Below, in pieces: positions 25,928-34,641 of a DNA stretch of 64,000 nucleotides. Position 1 is the stretch's first letter, and each line of letters opens with the position of its first letter. Made by a program: the position numbers and the translations under genes. Source of the DNA: Cytophagales bacterium (GTDB lineage Bacteria; Bacteroidota; Bacteroidia; Cytophagales; Cytophagaceae); assembly GCA_004294225.1 (NCBI GenBank), contig REBA01000018.1, forward strand, positions 1-64,000, given 5' to 3'. The notes below the pieces were generated by a model that was not told the origin of the DNA, ran no database searches, and saw only the letters and a list, made by a program, of their open reading frames with translations.

Positions 25928-27322
25928 CTATTTTCGGTATTGTTCTATTATTTTATATAAGGCTTTTTGAGTTTCCAAATTAGGAAAAAAATCAAACAAC
26001 ACCGTATGTTTATCAAAATCTAATATAAGTGCATTCTCTAAATAACTAAAAGCTTCTTTGTACTTACCAGCATTGATAAGATATGCAGCTGCTCTATAAT
26101 GCAAGTCTGCATCGTCTGGAATTTCGTCTAATCCACTAATGATTATATCCACAGCTTTTTCTGTATCTCCTTGCTCATGATGAACAAATGACCAATTTAG
26201 CCATAATAAGTTGTCATTGGAATTAAGAAAACTAGCCTCTTCGTAGGCCTCTAAGCATGAGATAATATTGCCAGTATGATATTCTGCTTCTGCTAGGTCA
26301 AACCAAAAGATGTAATTATCTTTCTCGAGTTTAATTGCTTTTTTTAAGAAATGGATGGCTTCGTATGCTTTGTTTTGCTTTTGTAAACATTTCCCTATAG
26401 CATGCCAAGCATCTGAATAAGTGTTATCAATCTTTATGGCTTTTCTATAATTTTCTATGGCTTTAGAATAATTGTCTAATCTTTCGTGGCAAAGACCTAT
26501 ATTAAAATATATTTCTGGATCTGGCTCTTCAAAATCTTGGGTGTTTTCAAAATTCTCAATTGCTTTTTGATAATCTTGAAGCACTATGTAGCAATTGCCA
26601 ATATTATAATATGCTGAGGAAAACTCGCTATTGATAGCTACTGCAAACTCATATGCCCAAATTGCTTTCTCTACTTCCCCTAATTTGAAATATACTATTC
26701 CTAGATTGTACCATGCAACTTCAGAATAAGGGTCATTATCGATAAATTTTTGATAATAATCTATGCTTTCTTCTAATTGCCCCAAAACATCAAGACAATA
26801 GGCCATTTCATAAATAGCATCTTCGTTGTTGAGGTTTTCTTGTAAGCATTTTTTATAGTTTTCTATAGCTTCTTCAAATTTACCCCACTCTTGGTAGGAA
26901 TTACCTAAAGCAAAATAAAGACTAGCTCTTTCATCTGTTTCGTCAATTACAGAGAAGAGCATGGTTATAGCTTCATGATACAACTCTTTTTTTGTATAAA
27001 TACTCGCTCTTAATAAAACAATCTCTATTTCTCCAGGTTGAATATTTTCTGCTTTTTCAAGAACTTCTAGTGCTTCTTCTAATTTGTCTTTTCTGACAAG
27101 AATATGTGCCTTCAAAACAATCATCTCAAAAGAATAAGGATGTTGCTCTAGAGCTAATTGACATGCTTTTTGAGCTTTGTTTATTTTCCCTTCGTCAAGA
27201 AAGTAATTAATGATAAATTCATAAGTTGATAAATCTAGAAAAGCAAAACTTCCTGATTTTAGATTTTCTTCAAACTTTCGAATCGTATTCTTTCCTTGTT
27301 GTTTATTAAATCTACTAGCCAT
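25928..27322 (-). CDS. Tetratricopeptide-repeat protein
   Basis: A 464-residue protein from the ATG at 27322 (MASRFNKQQGKN); the longer frame from 27406 adds 28 residues with no counterpart expected. It has no signal peptide and consists almost wholly of about twelve TPRs of the xxAxxxYxxAIxxxP form, e.g. AIENYKKCLQENLNNEDAIY, AWYNLGIVYFKLGEVEKAIW and DAWHAIGKCLQKQNKAYEA. It is cytoplasmic, probably a protein-interaction scaffold. Such TPR genes are common in Cytophagales beside comA-like genes only as far as this window shows. The stop lies 4 bp before the comA start, implying co-transcription. No partner is known. Confidence 0.85.
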   Translation of the reverse strand: MASRFNKQQGKNTIRKFEENLKSGSFAFLDLSTYEFIINYFLDEGKINKAQKACQLALEQHPYSFEMIVLKAHILVRKDKLEEALEVLEKAENIQPGEIEIVLLRASIYTKKELYHEAITMLFSVIDETDERASLYFALGNSYQEWGKFEEAIENYKKCLQENLNNEDAIYEMAYCLDVLGQLEESIDYYQKFIDNDPYSEVAWYNLGIVYFKLGEVEKAIWAYEFAVAINSEFSSAYYNIGNCYIVLQDYQKAIENFENTQDFEEPDPEIYFNIGLCHERLDNYSKAIENYRKAIKIDNTYSDAWHAIGKCLQKQNKAYEAIHFLKKAIKLEKDNYIFWFDLAEAEYHTGNIISCLEAYEEASFLNSNDNLLWLNWSFVHHEQGDTEKAVDIIISGLDEIPDDADLHYRAAAYLINAGKYKEAFSYLENALILDFDKHTVLFDFFPNLETQKALYKIIEQYRK

Positions 27323-27475
27323 AATAAGTTCACGATTCCCTTTAGTTGATAGATATATTGTAACTAAAATACGTGTTTTCTGATAAAAATATACTACAAA
27401 AAGCATTAAAAACTTTCATCAATCAATAAATCAAAATAAAACAATTAAGCATTCATTAATTCCATATACTCTAAT

Positions 27476-28633
27476 TTACACTTCTAGTTTTGTCCACTGA
27501 GCATTTTCTTTGCTAGATTTCACTACGGCATTAATAAATGCCATACCTCTTACTCCTTCTGATACAGTAGGAAAATCTAAATATTCAGCTTTTGGAGCTT
27601 CATTGCTCAAGATTGACTGAAGTGTAAATGCGAAATTTCTATAAATATTCGCAAAAGCCTCTAAATATCCTTCTGGATGTCCGGCAGGTACTCTTGTATT
27701 GAAATTGGAAAAGGGTGATGCTCCAATACCCCCAGTACGTCTTATTTCCAATGGTTTATCTAACCATTTTATTCTTAAAGTATTGCATTCTTCTTGGTAC
27801 CATTCTAATCCTGCTTTTTCGCCATAAACTTTTATGCGTACATTATTCTCTTCACCTGTAGAAATTTGGCTTGCAGTTAGAATTCCCTTTGCCCCGCCTT
27901 GAAACCTAAGCAAAACGCTACCATCATCATCTAACAATCTCCCTTCTACAAAAGTAGATAAGTCAGCGGCTACTTCTTCTATTTTTAGGCCAGTAACATA
28001 TTCTGCTAAATGCCAAACGTGCGTACCTATGTCTCCCATACAGCAACTAATACCAGCTTTCTTAGGGTCAGTCCTCCAATCTGCTTGTTTGTGCCCAGTA
28101 AATTCAATAGGTTTTGCTAACCAGCTTTGGGGATATTCCACCATTACTTTTTTTACTTTGCCAATTACTCCAGTACTAATTAAATATTTGGCTTCTTTAA
28201 TCATTGGGTAACCAGAATAGGTATGGGTAAGTGCAAATAACTTATCTGTACTATTAACTACCTTTTCTAAAGCAATTGCTTCCTCTAAATTTAATGCCAA
28301 TGGCTTATCACACACAACATGAAACCCATTTTCTAAAGCTAGTTTTGCTGGCTCGAAGTGAAGATGGTTAGGGGTAACAATAGCTACAAAATCCATGCGA
28401 ACATCTGGTGCTAAAGCCAATTCTTGTTCTATCATCTGGTGACATGTTGAATAAACCCTTTTAGGGTCTAAGTAGAGTTCTTTTCCGGCATCAGCAGATT
28501 TCTCTGGATTACTACTAAAAGCTCCACATACAAGTTCTATATGGCCATCCATGATTGCTGCTATTCTATGAATAGAACCTATAAAAGCTCCAGGACCACC
28601 GCCTACCATGCCCATTCTAATTTTTCTTTTCAT
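27476..28633 (-). CDS. Gfo/Idh/MocA-family NAD(P)-dependent oxidoreductase
   Basis: A 385-residue oxidoreductase with an N-terminal Rossmann motif GMVGGGPGAFIGSIHR (8-23), VAIVTPNHLHF (about 82-92), the catalytic-Lys loop CDKPLALN (108-115, DKP in place of the usual EKP) and a C-terminal beta-sheet domain with GTHVWHLAEYVTGL and PAGHPEGYLEAF. The last two resemble inositol/sugar dehydrogenases that bind large polyol substrates. Substrate is unknown, probably a sugar or sugar derivative. It stands between an AT-rich terminator on one side and the TPR gene on the other and looks monocistronic. Confidence 0.9.
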   Translation of the reverse strand: MKRKIRMGMVGGGPGAFIGSIHRIAAIMDGHIELVCGAFSSNPEKSADAGKELYLDPKRVYSTCHQMIEQELALAPDVRMDFVAIVTPNHLHFEPAKLALENGFHVVCDKPLALNLEEAIALEKVVNSTDKLFALTHTYSGYPMIKEAKYLISTGVIGKVKKVMVEYPQSWLAKPIEFTGHKQADWRTDPKKAGISCCMGDIGTHVWHLAEYVTGLKIEEVAADLSTFVEGRLLDDDGSVLLRFQGGAKGILTASQISTGEENNVRIKVYGEKAGLEWYQEECNTLRIKWLDKPLEIRRTGGIGASPFSNFNTRVPAGHPEGYLEAFANIYRNFAFTLQSILSNEAPKAEYLDFPTVSEGVRGMAFINAVVKSSKENAQWTKLEV

Positions 28634-28672
28634 TTTGGAATTAAGATTTTTTCTTTTTTATGATAAATATAT

Positions 28673-28680
28673 CAAATTTA
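28673..28680 (-). promoter_or_regulatory. Candidate -7 element of the Gfo/Idh gene
   Basis: Minus-strand TAAATTTG, matching TAnnTTTG, 39 bp before the start codon at 28633. No clear -33 element. Confidence 0.35.
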
Positions 28681-28720
28681 TTTTTTGATTTTAAGAGATT
28701 TCTCTTTAGAACTTTATCAT

Positions 28721-28767
28721 AAAAAAATAAAGAGAAATAATAACTTGAAAAGCTTTATTTCTCTTTA
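28721..28767 (-). terminator. Rho-independent terminator of the bcp-containing operon
   Basis: Thirteen-base arms TAAAGAGAAATAA (28728-28740) and its complement (28755-28767) with a 14-base loop, followed on the minus strand by seven T (28727-28721). It is 40 bp after the bcp stop codon. Confidence 0.75.
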
Positions 28768-28806
28768 TGCTTATTTAAATCCTTAAAATAATCGAGCAGT
28801 AAGATA

Positions 28807-29256
28807 TTACTTTAATATCTGAGCAACGTGATTATCTGTTTTTACTGCATCAATAATTTCTTCAATAATTCCTTTTTCATTAATGATAAAAGTTGTTCTT
28901 GCAGTGCCCATATATTTTCTTCCGTACATAGATTTTTCTACCCAAGTTCCAAACTGCTCGTGAATAGTTTTATCGGTATCAGCTATAAGCGGGAAAGGAA
29001 GGTTATATTTGTTGATAAATTTGATGTGAGACTTCTCATCATCAGAGCTTATTCCTACTACAGCATAACCTTTGCTCAGCATTAAATCATAATTATCTCT
29101 AAGGTTACAAGCTTCCTTTGTACAACCTGGTGTGTCATCTTTGGGATAAAAATAAAGCACCAATTTTTTGCCTTTAAAATCAGAGAGGCTAATTGAGTTT
29201 CCGTTTTGGTCTTTTCCTTTGAATGAAGGGGCTTTAGATCCTTGTTCTAGTTTCAT
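28807..29256 (-). CDS. bcp: Thioredoxin-dependent thiol peroxidase (Bcp/PrxQ)
   Basis: A 149-residue peroxiredoxin that reduces hydroperoxides with thioredoxin. It has GSKAPSFKGKDQNG near the start, the active-site PKDDTPGCTKEACNLRD with the peroxidatic Cys45 and resolving Cys50, and ARTTFIINEKGII near the end. Length is typical. Its ATG directly follows the M23 peptidase stop (1 bp), and it ends before a strong terminator, so it is the last gene of that transcript. Confidence 0.95.
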   Translation of the reverse strand: MKLEQGSKAPSFKGKDQNGNSISLSDFKGKKLVLYFYPKDDTPGCTKEACNLRDNYDLMLSKGYAVVGISSDDEKSHIKFINKYNLPFPLIADTDKTIHEQFGTWVEKSMYGRKYMGTARTTFIINEKGIIEEIIDAVKTDNHVAQILK

Positions 29257-29257
29257 A

Positions 29258-31153
29258 TTAATAAGTTTTTGAGAATGTTTTAATGTTTCCTGATTTATCT
29301 TTTACCTCTAGTACAAAATCTCCTTTAATTTGTTGTTGAGGTTCTTTTACCTCTGACCAGAGCAATCTTCTTTTATGATCAAAGTTCATTAACAACCATT
29401 TTCCATCTAAAGTTGCCCTAAAGGATTCTATGCCCGATTGGCCATCTGATACAAGAAAATAAAGTGTGTTATTTATCTTAGGTTTTGGTGTTATTATTGG
29501 AGGTATTGTATCTTTCAAGACTGTGAATTTACCAAAATATTTGGTTTTAAAACTCAAAGTATTTCCCTCCCAAGTTCCTCCTTCACATTTAGGCCATCTA
29601 TTCGCTTGATAGCCCATGGTTCTACTTTTGTTTTCAATAGGAATAGTGGGAGTTAGTGAGATAGTAGGTTGAGAAAACAATGGTATTGTTTGGTCGTTGA
29701 ATTGGAAAACCTCTCTTTTCTGTACGTCTAAATAATGTTCATAAGTAGTATAGAGTGTATCAAACAATGCATCTGCGGGGAAATTAATTTTCATATGGGG
29801 TAATATATAGGTATATAATTTACCTGAAGGAATCATGCCTATATAATTTGTTCTTGTTATCTTTTCGTTGATTTCTAGAGAATCTGCCACTCCTTTTCTC
29901 ATGTCATAGAGATATATGGCTTGACCATTTTTGAAATAATCTGGGTAGATCAATTGCACTTTCCCTTTGCTATATATTCTACAGAAATTATCTTGAATTT
30001 GTATGGATGATATTTTTAATATATTTTCAAACAATTCAATACTAGGCTTTACAATCTGCTTTGATGATTTTGGGATTGTAGGTGGAATTGGATCTGCTGG
30101 TCTTTTACCTTGTAGATTCAGGGTGAGTATCGATTTATTTCCCATGATGTCTGCAATGACAATTTCTACAGAATGGTTGTTTTGATCAGAAATATTTATT
30201 TTTCCTGAGTTGAAGTGATTTTTATAAGTCGACAACTTGTCTCCATCAGCAATATAGCATCGTTCGAACCTAAGTCCTTTTTTTATCAATGTTTCATAAT
30301 CTAGTTTAACATTGATGTACTTATTTTCCTCAAAATTGAAAGTACTAATATCATGCTGGAATATTTCTTTATTATCTAATCTCAAGCTAATGTAGGAAAT
30401 ACCCATCATAAAGGAGGCCAAATTCATTTTATCATAAGTTTGGATTTCGATACCAATATTTCCCCATACTTGAATAGGCGGAGTTATTTTATAAATTCCA
30501 TTTTTAAGAATTGGCTTAATTTCTGTCCTCCCAAAGCCATCATTAATTCTAGATTTTTTATCAAAGGTGCGTATTGCTATTTTATTAAAGACAGGTGCAA
30601 TATTATCTTTAATTTCAGGAAAGCCCCATAATAATGGGTTGTAGAGTTTATTTTTAGCATCCCTGATTTCAAAATGCAAATGAGGGCCTCTTGAAGCTCC
30701 TGTATTTCCTGACAATCCTATGGTATCTCCTTTCTTTACTAGAAGTAAATCTTTAGAAGGATTAAGCTCTACCTCAAAAGACTCTATATTATACTGAGCT
30801 TCCCGAGTGTAATTTGCAATTTTATTATAGAATTTATCAAGGTGAGCATAGTGTGTTATAAAGCCATTGGGATGAGTAATTTGAATAGTATTTCCGTAGC
30901 TATAGCTGGTTACAATTATTTTTGATACATAACCATCGGCTGCTGCAAGTATTGGTAAGCCTATAGTTCCAGAGGTTCTCACATCTATACCTCCATGAAA
31001 ATGATTGCTTCTCAATTCTCCCATGCTACCTGACAATGTCTGGTTTGTGCCAGGATTGAAAGGGTATTGAAAATATCCTTTTTGAATTGTTTGAGCATTT
31101 AAATTGATAATTATAGCCAAAAACGAAAAAACACAACTACTGAAACCCTTCAT
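29258..31153 (-). CDS. M23 (LytM-type) peptidase with long C-terminal domain
   Basis: A 631-residue exported protein with a signal peptide (cleavage near residue 21, NAQ). The zinc peptidase domain is at residues about 35-180: NHFHGGIDVRT with His53 and Asp57, PILAAADGYVSKI, ITHYAHLDKF and GASRGPHLHFEIRD with His158 and His160. All zinc ligands are present, so it should cut peptidoglycan cross-bridges. The 440-residue C-terminal part is beta-rich with no recognised domain and is typical of a Bacteroidota-specific M23 subgroup. It is followed without gap by bcp and preceded by the FAH-family gene. Confidence 0.9.
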   Translation of the reverse strand: MKGFSSCVFSFLAIIINLNAQTIQKGYFQYPFNPGTNQTLSGSMGELRSNHFHGGIDVRTSGTIGLPILAAADGYVSKIIVTSYSYGNTIQITHPNGFITHYAHLDKFYNKIANYTREAQYNIESFEVELNPSKDLLLVKKGDTIGLSGNTGASRGPHLHFEIRDAKNKLYNPLLWGFPEIKDNIAPVFNKIAIRTFDKKSRINDGFGRTEIKPILKNGIYKITPPIQVWGNIGIEIQTYDKMNLASFMMGISYISLRLDNKEIFQHDISTFNFEENKYINVKLDYETLIKKGLRFERCYIADGDKLSTYKNHFNSGKINISDQNNHSVEIVIADIMGNKSILTLNLQGKRPADPIPPTIPKSSKQIVKPSIELFENILKISSIQIQDNFCRIYSKGKVQLIYPDYFKNGQAIYLYDMRKGVADSLEINEKITRTNYIGMIPSGKLYTYILPHMKINFPADALFDTLYTTYEHYLDVQKREVFQFNDQTIPLFSQPTISLTPTIPIENKSRTMGYQANRWPKCEGGTWEGNTLSFKTKYFGKFTVLKDTIPPIITPKPKINNTLYFLVSDGQSGIESFRATLDGKWLLMNFDHKRRLLWSEVKEPQQQIKGDFVLEVKDKSGNIKTFSKTY

Positions 31154-31184
31154 GAATTTTTAAAATATTTTAAATAAAAGTATA

Positions 31185-31796
31185 TTATTTTATTTCGCAA
31201 ATAAGCATTTTCTGACCCTCTATATATGCCTCTAACAAATCACCCACAGCTATAGAACCTACCCCAGAAGGTGTACCTGTAAAGATAACATCGCCTTTTT
31301 TTAGCGTAAAATATTTAGAAATATAAGCCACCAAATAACTAAAATCAAAAATCATTTGTTTAGAATTTCCTACTTGTTTTAATTCTTTGTTCTGATAAAT
31401 ACTAAAATTGATATTCTTATCCTCTGGAAATTGTGCAAGTGGAACAAATAAAGAAAGAGGTGCAGAACCATTGAATCCTTTTGCTATATCCCAAGGCAAA
31501 CCTTTTTTCTTAGCAATAGTTTGTAAGTCCCTTGCCGTAAAATCAATACCTATACCAATTTCATTAAAATATTTATTAGCAAATCTCGGGCTTATATTTT
31601 TTCCTTCTTTTGAAATTCGAATCAGCAATTCCACCTCAAAATGGATATCCTGACTAAAAGTAGGATAATAAAATGGTGCATCATTTTTGAGAACTGCAGT
31701 TTCTGGTTTTGTAAATATTATAGGCTCATCGGGTATTTCATTTCCCAATTCTTTCGCATGGTCTGCATAGTTTCTTCCAACACCAAATATTTTCAT
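31185..31796 (-). CDS. Fumarylacetoacetate hydrolase-family protein
   Basis: A 203-residue enzyme with GVGRNYADHAKELG (5-18), KPETAVLKNDAPFYYP (31-46), the metal ligands in HFEVELLIRI (52-61), GIGIDFTARDLQ, KGLPWDIAKGFNGSAP, and VIFTGTPSGVGSI near the C-terminus. This is the short FahA-like branch (acylpyruvase, oxaloacetate tautomerase or similar), which acts on 2,4-diketo acids or oxaloacetate with a divalent metal. It is 17 bp from the TrpF-like gene upstream and shares its strand with M23 and bcp. Confidence 0.9.
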   Translation of the reverse strand: MKIFGVGRNYADHAKELGNEIPDEPIIFTKPETAVLKNDAPFYYPTFSQDIHFEVELLIRISKEGKNISPRFANKYFNEIGIGIDFTARDLQTIAKKKGLPWDIAKGFNGSAPLSLFVPLAQFPEDKNINFSIYQNKELKQVGNSKQMIFDFSYLVAYISKYFTLKKGDVIFTGTPSGVGSIAVGDLLEAYIEGQKMLICEIK

Positions 31797-31812
31797 ATAT
31801 CTAATCTTTTTA

Positions 31813-32421
31813 TTAGGCTTCTTGTTCTAATTTTTCAAGCAGGTCTGCCATTTCATCAAAAGTCTTGTAACCTGGCTTCTCTTCTTCACCGCCAGTAATA
31901 GCTATGCCCCAAGGTTTTGCTATTTCAATAATTCTTTCAATATTTTGGGCATTGATATTGCCCGCCAAAAGTATCTTTTTTGATTCTGACAAACGATTAA
32001 AAAATTCCGCTTGTACTAAAATTTCATTTTCATTTAATCCTTCTATAAGCAAATAGGATGCAGGCGAGTCTTTTGCTGTCTCTTTGTAACTCTTGTTTTG
32101 CAGTGCATCAATTCTATGAATAACACTAACCCCTAAGCCAATAATTGATTCCCAGTTTTCAATAGTACAAACCTCTATATAATCTGGTTGAATTTCTTGA
32201 GAAACAATATCAAATATTTCTTGGTTAACCGTATCGAATTCAAAAACTATAGACACCCCAGAAACCCACTGAATAATAGCATTTATTTTCTTCAAATCAA
32301 TCTGAGAATCGCTGTTAGGATCAACACAAAATCCCAACATATTCACCCCCATACCTGCACAATATCTAGCATCACTCAAATTGTTTACAGCATTAATCTT
32401 TACTTCGATAATTAGCGACAT
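31813..32421 (-). CDS. TrpF-fold protein lacking the catalytic Cys and Asp
   Basis: A 202-residue protein with the TIM-barrel layout of phosphoribosylanthranilate isomerase: the family's KICG start appears as KINA (8-11), GxNMLGF as GVNMLGF (25-31), LLLD as LLIE (124-127), LAGGL as LAGNI, and the C-terminal SSGVE..PG.KD as TGGEEEKPGYKTF. In TrpF the Cys of KICG is the general base and the Asp of LLLD the general acid, and both are replaced here. No other trp gene is near. It is probably not an active PRA isomerase, and a different role is likely. It is the first gene of the leftward run with the FAH-family gene. Confidence 0.7.
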   Translation of the reverse strand: MSLIIEVKINAVNNLSDARYCAGMGVNMLGFCVDPNSDSQIDLKKINAIIQWVSGVSIVFEFDTVNQEIFDIVSQEIQPDYIEVCTIENWESIIGLGVSVIHRIDALQNKSYKETAKDSPASYLLIEGLNENEILVQAEFFNRLSESKKILLAGNINAQNIERIIEIAKPWGIAITGGEEEKPGYKTFDEMADLLEKLEQEA

Positions 32422-32518
32422 AGAAATAGGTAATTATAATTTAATACTGATTCAAAATTAACAAAAGCGAATTAATAGTGTTCTTAAATTTCAATAAATC
32501 ATTAACAATATTTTATAT

Positions 32519-32526
32519 TATCTTTG
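32519..32526 (+). promoter_or_regulatory. Candidate -7 element of the thioredoxin gene
   Basis: TATCTTTG matches TAnnTTTG and lies 13 bp before the ATG at 32539, implying a very short leader of about 6 nt. No -33 TTG found at the usual distance. Confidence 0.5.
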
Positions 32527-32538
32527 TAAAAAAACGAT

Positions 32539-32862
32539 ATGGCTACCATTACTAGTGATGATAATTCTATACACAACGACTTGACTCAACACCCTCTAAG
32601 TATTGTAAAATATTATGCAGAATGGTGTGGATCTTGCAAATTATTTGCTCCTAAATATAAGCGACTTTCTAATGAAGAGCGTTTTCAGAATATTGCATTT
32701 TTAGATGTTAACGCCGAAACCAATCCTGATGCACGAAAATTAGGCAATGTAAATAACCTTCCTTCTTTTGCAATTTTTAAGAATGGAATATTGGTGGCTA
32801 CAATTGCTAGTTCTAAAGAAGAAGCAGTAATAGAGCTCATAGAACAACTCCAAAATAATTAA
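32539..32862 (+). CDS. Thioredoxin-like protein
   Basis: A 107-residue cytoplasmic protein with the thioredoxin fold: VKYYAEWCGSCKLFAPKY with active-site Cys30 and Cys33 (CGSC rather than the classic CGPC), FLDVNAETNPD, and the cis-Pro segment NNLPSFAIFKNG. It probably reduces disulfides of nearby peroxidases or acts as a specialised thioredoxin; CGSC raises uncertainty about its redox potential. The small acidic protein gene follows at 30 bp and mnmA after it. Confidence 0.88.
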   Translation: MATITSDDNSIHNDLTQHPLSIVKYYAEWCGSCKLFAPKYKRLSNEERFQNIAFLDVNAETNPDARKLGNVNNLPSFAIFKNGILVATIASSKEEAVIELIEQLQNN

Positions 32863-32891
32863 TCTCCACCAATGATTAATCATTTATCGAC

Positions 32892-33134
32892 ATGAAAATA
32901 CCTGCCATAAAAAAACTAGTGGAAATATACTCCATAGAAGAATTAAAAAAAGCCGAAGATGCTATTGTTGAAGGATTAACATTACCCATTGACATTGAAG
33001 GTGAAGATGAAGGCGAACAGCTTACCCATGCATTAGCTGCTTCTTGGATAAAAAATGAGATGCAAACTAGAGACTTGGAATTCAAGGATGCTTTAAGAGA
33101 ATACACCAAAAGAGTTAGAGCATCTATAAGTTAA
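32892..33134 (+). CDS. Small acidic protein (DUF6952-like)
   Basis: An 80-residue, mostly helical protein with KIPAIKKLVEIYSIEELKKAE at the start, an acidic DIEGEDEGEQLTHALAA core and a charged helix ending EYTKRVRASIS. I believe this is the small protein found beside thioredoxin genes in Bacteroidota (DUF6952), but the identification is from memory. Its place between thioredoxin and mnmA (4 bp before mnmA) points to a thiol- or tRNA-thiolation-related role, which is inference. Confidence 0.6.
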   Translation: MKIPAIKKLVEIYSIEELKKAEDAIVEGLTLPIDIEGEDEGEQLTHALAASWIKNEMQTRDLEFKDALREYTKRVRASIS

Positions 33135-33138
33135 TACA

Positions 33139-34195
33139 ATGAGCAAACACGGAAGAATACTAGTAGCAATGAGTGGTGGAATAGATAGTTCTGTTGCCGC
33201 TGTGATGCTTCATGAGCAAGGCTATGAAGTAATAGGAATGACTATGAAAACTTGGGACTATGCATTCTCAGGAGGAACAAAAAAAGAAACAGGTTGCTGT
33301 AGCTTGGATTCTATCAACGACGCTAGAAACATAGCTGTAAGCCTTGGTTTTCCTCATTATATACTAGATATCAGAAATGAGTTTGGCGACTCTGTTATCG
33401 ATCATTTCACCAATGAATACTTAGAAGGAAGAACACCTAACCCATGTGTATTGTGTAATACCCATATCAAATGGGATGCTCTTCTTAGAAGAGCCGACAA
33501 ACTAGACTGTGAATTAATTGCTACAGGTCATTATGCTAATATAAGAACAGAAAACAATAGACATATTATCTCTAAAGGTATAGATGAAGACAAAGATCAA
33601 TCTTATGCCTTATGGGGTATTTCACAGCAAAGTTTAAGTAGAACTATATTCCCACTTGGAAAACTCAAAAAAACCGAAATCAGGGCCTATGCTACTGAGA
33701 AAGAATTTCATGAGCTGGTAAATAAATCTGAATCCTATGAGATTTGCTTTGTTCCTGACAATGATTACAGGGGTTTCTTGAAACGGAGAGTTCCTGGCTT
33801 AGCAAAAAGCGTAAAAGGAGGAGAGTTTATATTAACAGACGGAACAGTAGTAGGAAACCATGAAGGTTATCCATTTTATACTGTAGGCCAAAGGAAAGGA
33901 CTTGGTATTGCTTTAGGCTATCCTTCTAGCCAGAAACGGAATGTGGGTAAGCCAACTCAACTTATCCAAATACGAAAATTTGCAAGGCAAAACATTAGAC
34001 ACCATTACCAAAGTAAGATACAACGACAGTGGTACACCAGCCTTTATCAGTCAAATAGACGATAAAATCAAGGTAGATTTTAAAATTAATGTAGCCTCAA
34101 TAGCACCAGGTCAAGCTGCTGTGTTTTATGAAGGCGATGATGTCATTGGTGGTGGATGGATCGAAAAGAGTTATCTTCAAGATGATGACTTGTAA
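33139..34195 (+). pseudogene. mnmA: tRNA-specific 2-thiouridylase, disrupted by an internal deletion and frameshift
   Basis: MnmA thiolates U34 of Lys, Glu and Gln tRNAs. The first 262 residues are intact: ATP loop AMSGGIDSSVAAV, NPCVLCNTHIKW with the catalytic Cys, SYEICFVPDND with the second Cys, and GQRKGLGIALGYP. Then the frame runs 47 unrelated residues to a stop at 34065. The missing C-terminal domain is found one base out of frame from about 33926 to 34195 (ARNGMWVSQLNL, TKVRYNDSGTPA, IAPGQAAVFYEGDDVIGGGWI). About 15-20 family residues that normally lie between GYP and ARNGMW (the VTEI...NEVVLG strand) are absent from all frames, so this is a deletion of about 60 bases (2 mod 3), not a single miscalled base. 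Confidence 0.85.
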
Positions 34196-34199
34196 AATA

Positions 34200-34565
34200 C
34201 TAATTGACTAGATGGCTATCTAAAGCATTATTATCAAATGAACTTCCTCCTTTGGGATCTTCTCCATAACTATTTGCACCTGAATCTCCAGAAGTAGCCA
34301 ATAGTATTATGTTATAAATTGGAATAAGCAGAAACCATCCACTTTTATTTATATCATGAAGCCTACGAACACCTACAGCTATAGAGGGAAGCAATACTCC
34401 GAGAGAATATATCGAATTTAAAAAAGGAACAGAAATAAGATATTCTAAAAACATTAGGACAAAAGTAATTATCGTACTAACCAAAGTAAACATCCAATAT
34501 TCCTGTCTTCTTGCCCTTCCATTAAATTCAGAATATTTTTTCAAAACTTCAATATACCAGTTCAT
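34200..34565 (-). CDS. DUF805 membrane protein
   Basis: A 121-residue inner-membrane protein with the DUF805 pattern: FNGRARRQEYWMFTL near the start (residues 14-28), two or three transmembrane segments, VGVRRLHDINKSGWFLLIPI (about 66-85) and a polar GDSGANSYGEDPKG end. The function of the family is unknown. It ends only 4 bp from mnmA, which comes from the other strand, and seems to be a single-gene unit. Confidence 0.9.
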   Translation of the reverse strand: MNWYIEVLKKYSEFNGRARRQEYWMFTLVSTIITFVLMFLEYLISVPFLNSIYSLGVLLPSIAVGVRRLHDINKSGWFLLIPIYNIILLATSGDSGANSYGEDPKGGSSFDNNALDSHLVN

Positions 34566-34641
34566 AATTTTAAGATTTAATTAAACAATGTGATTAATGT
34601 ATAATATATATTTTTATTATACAAGAAATTAAACATTTAAC

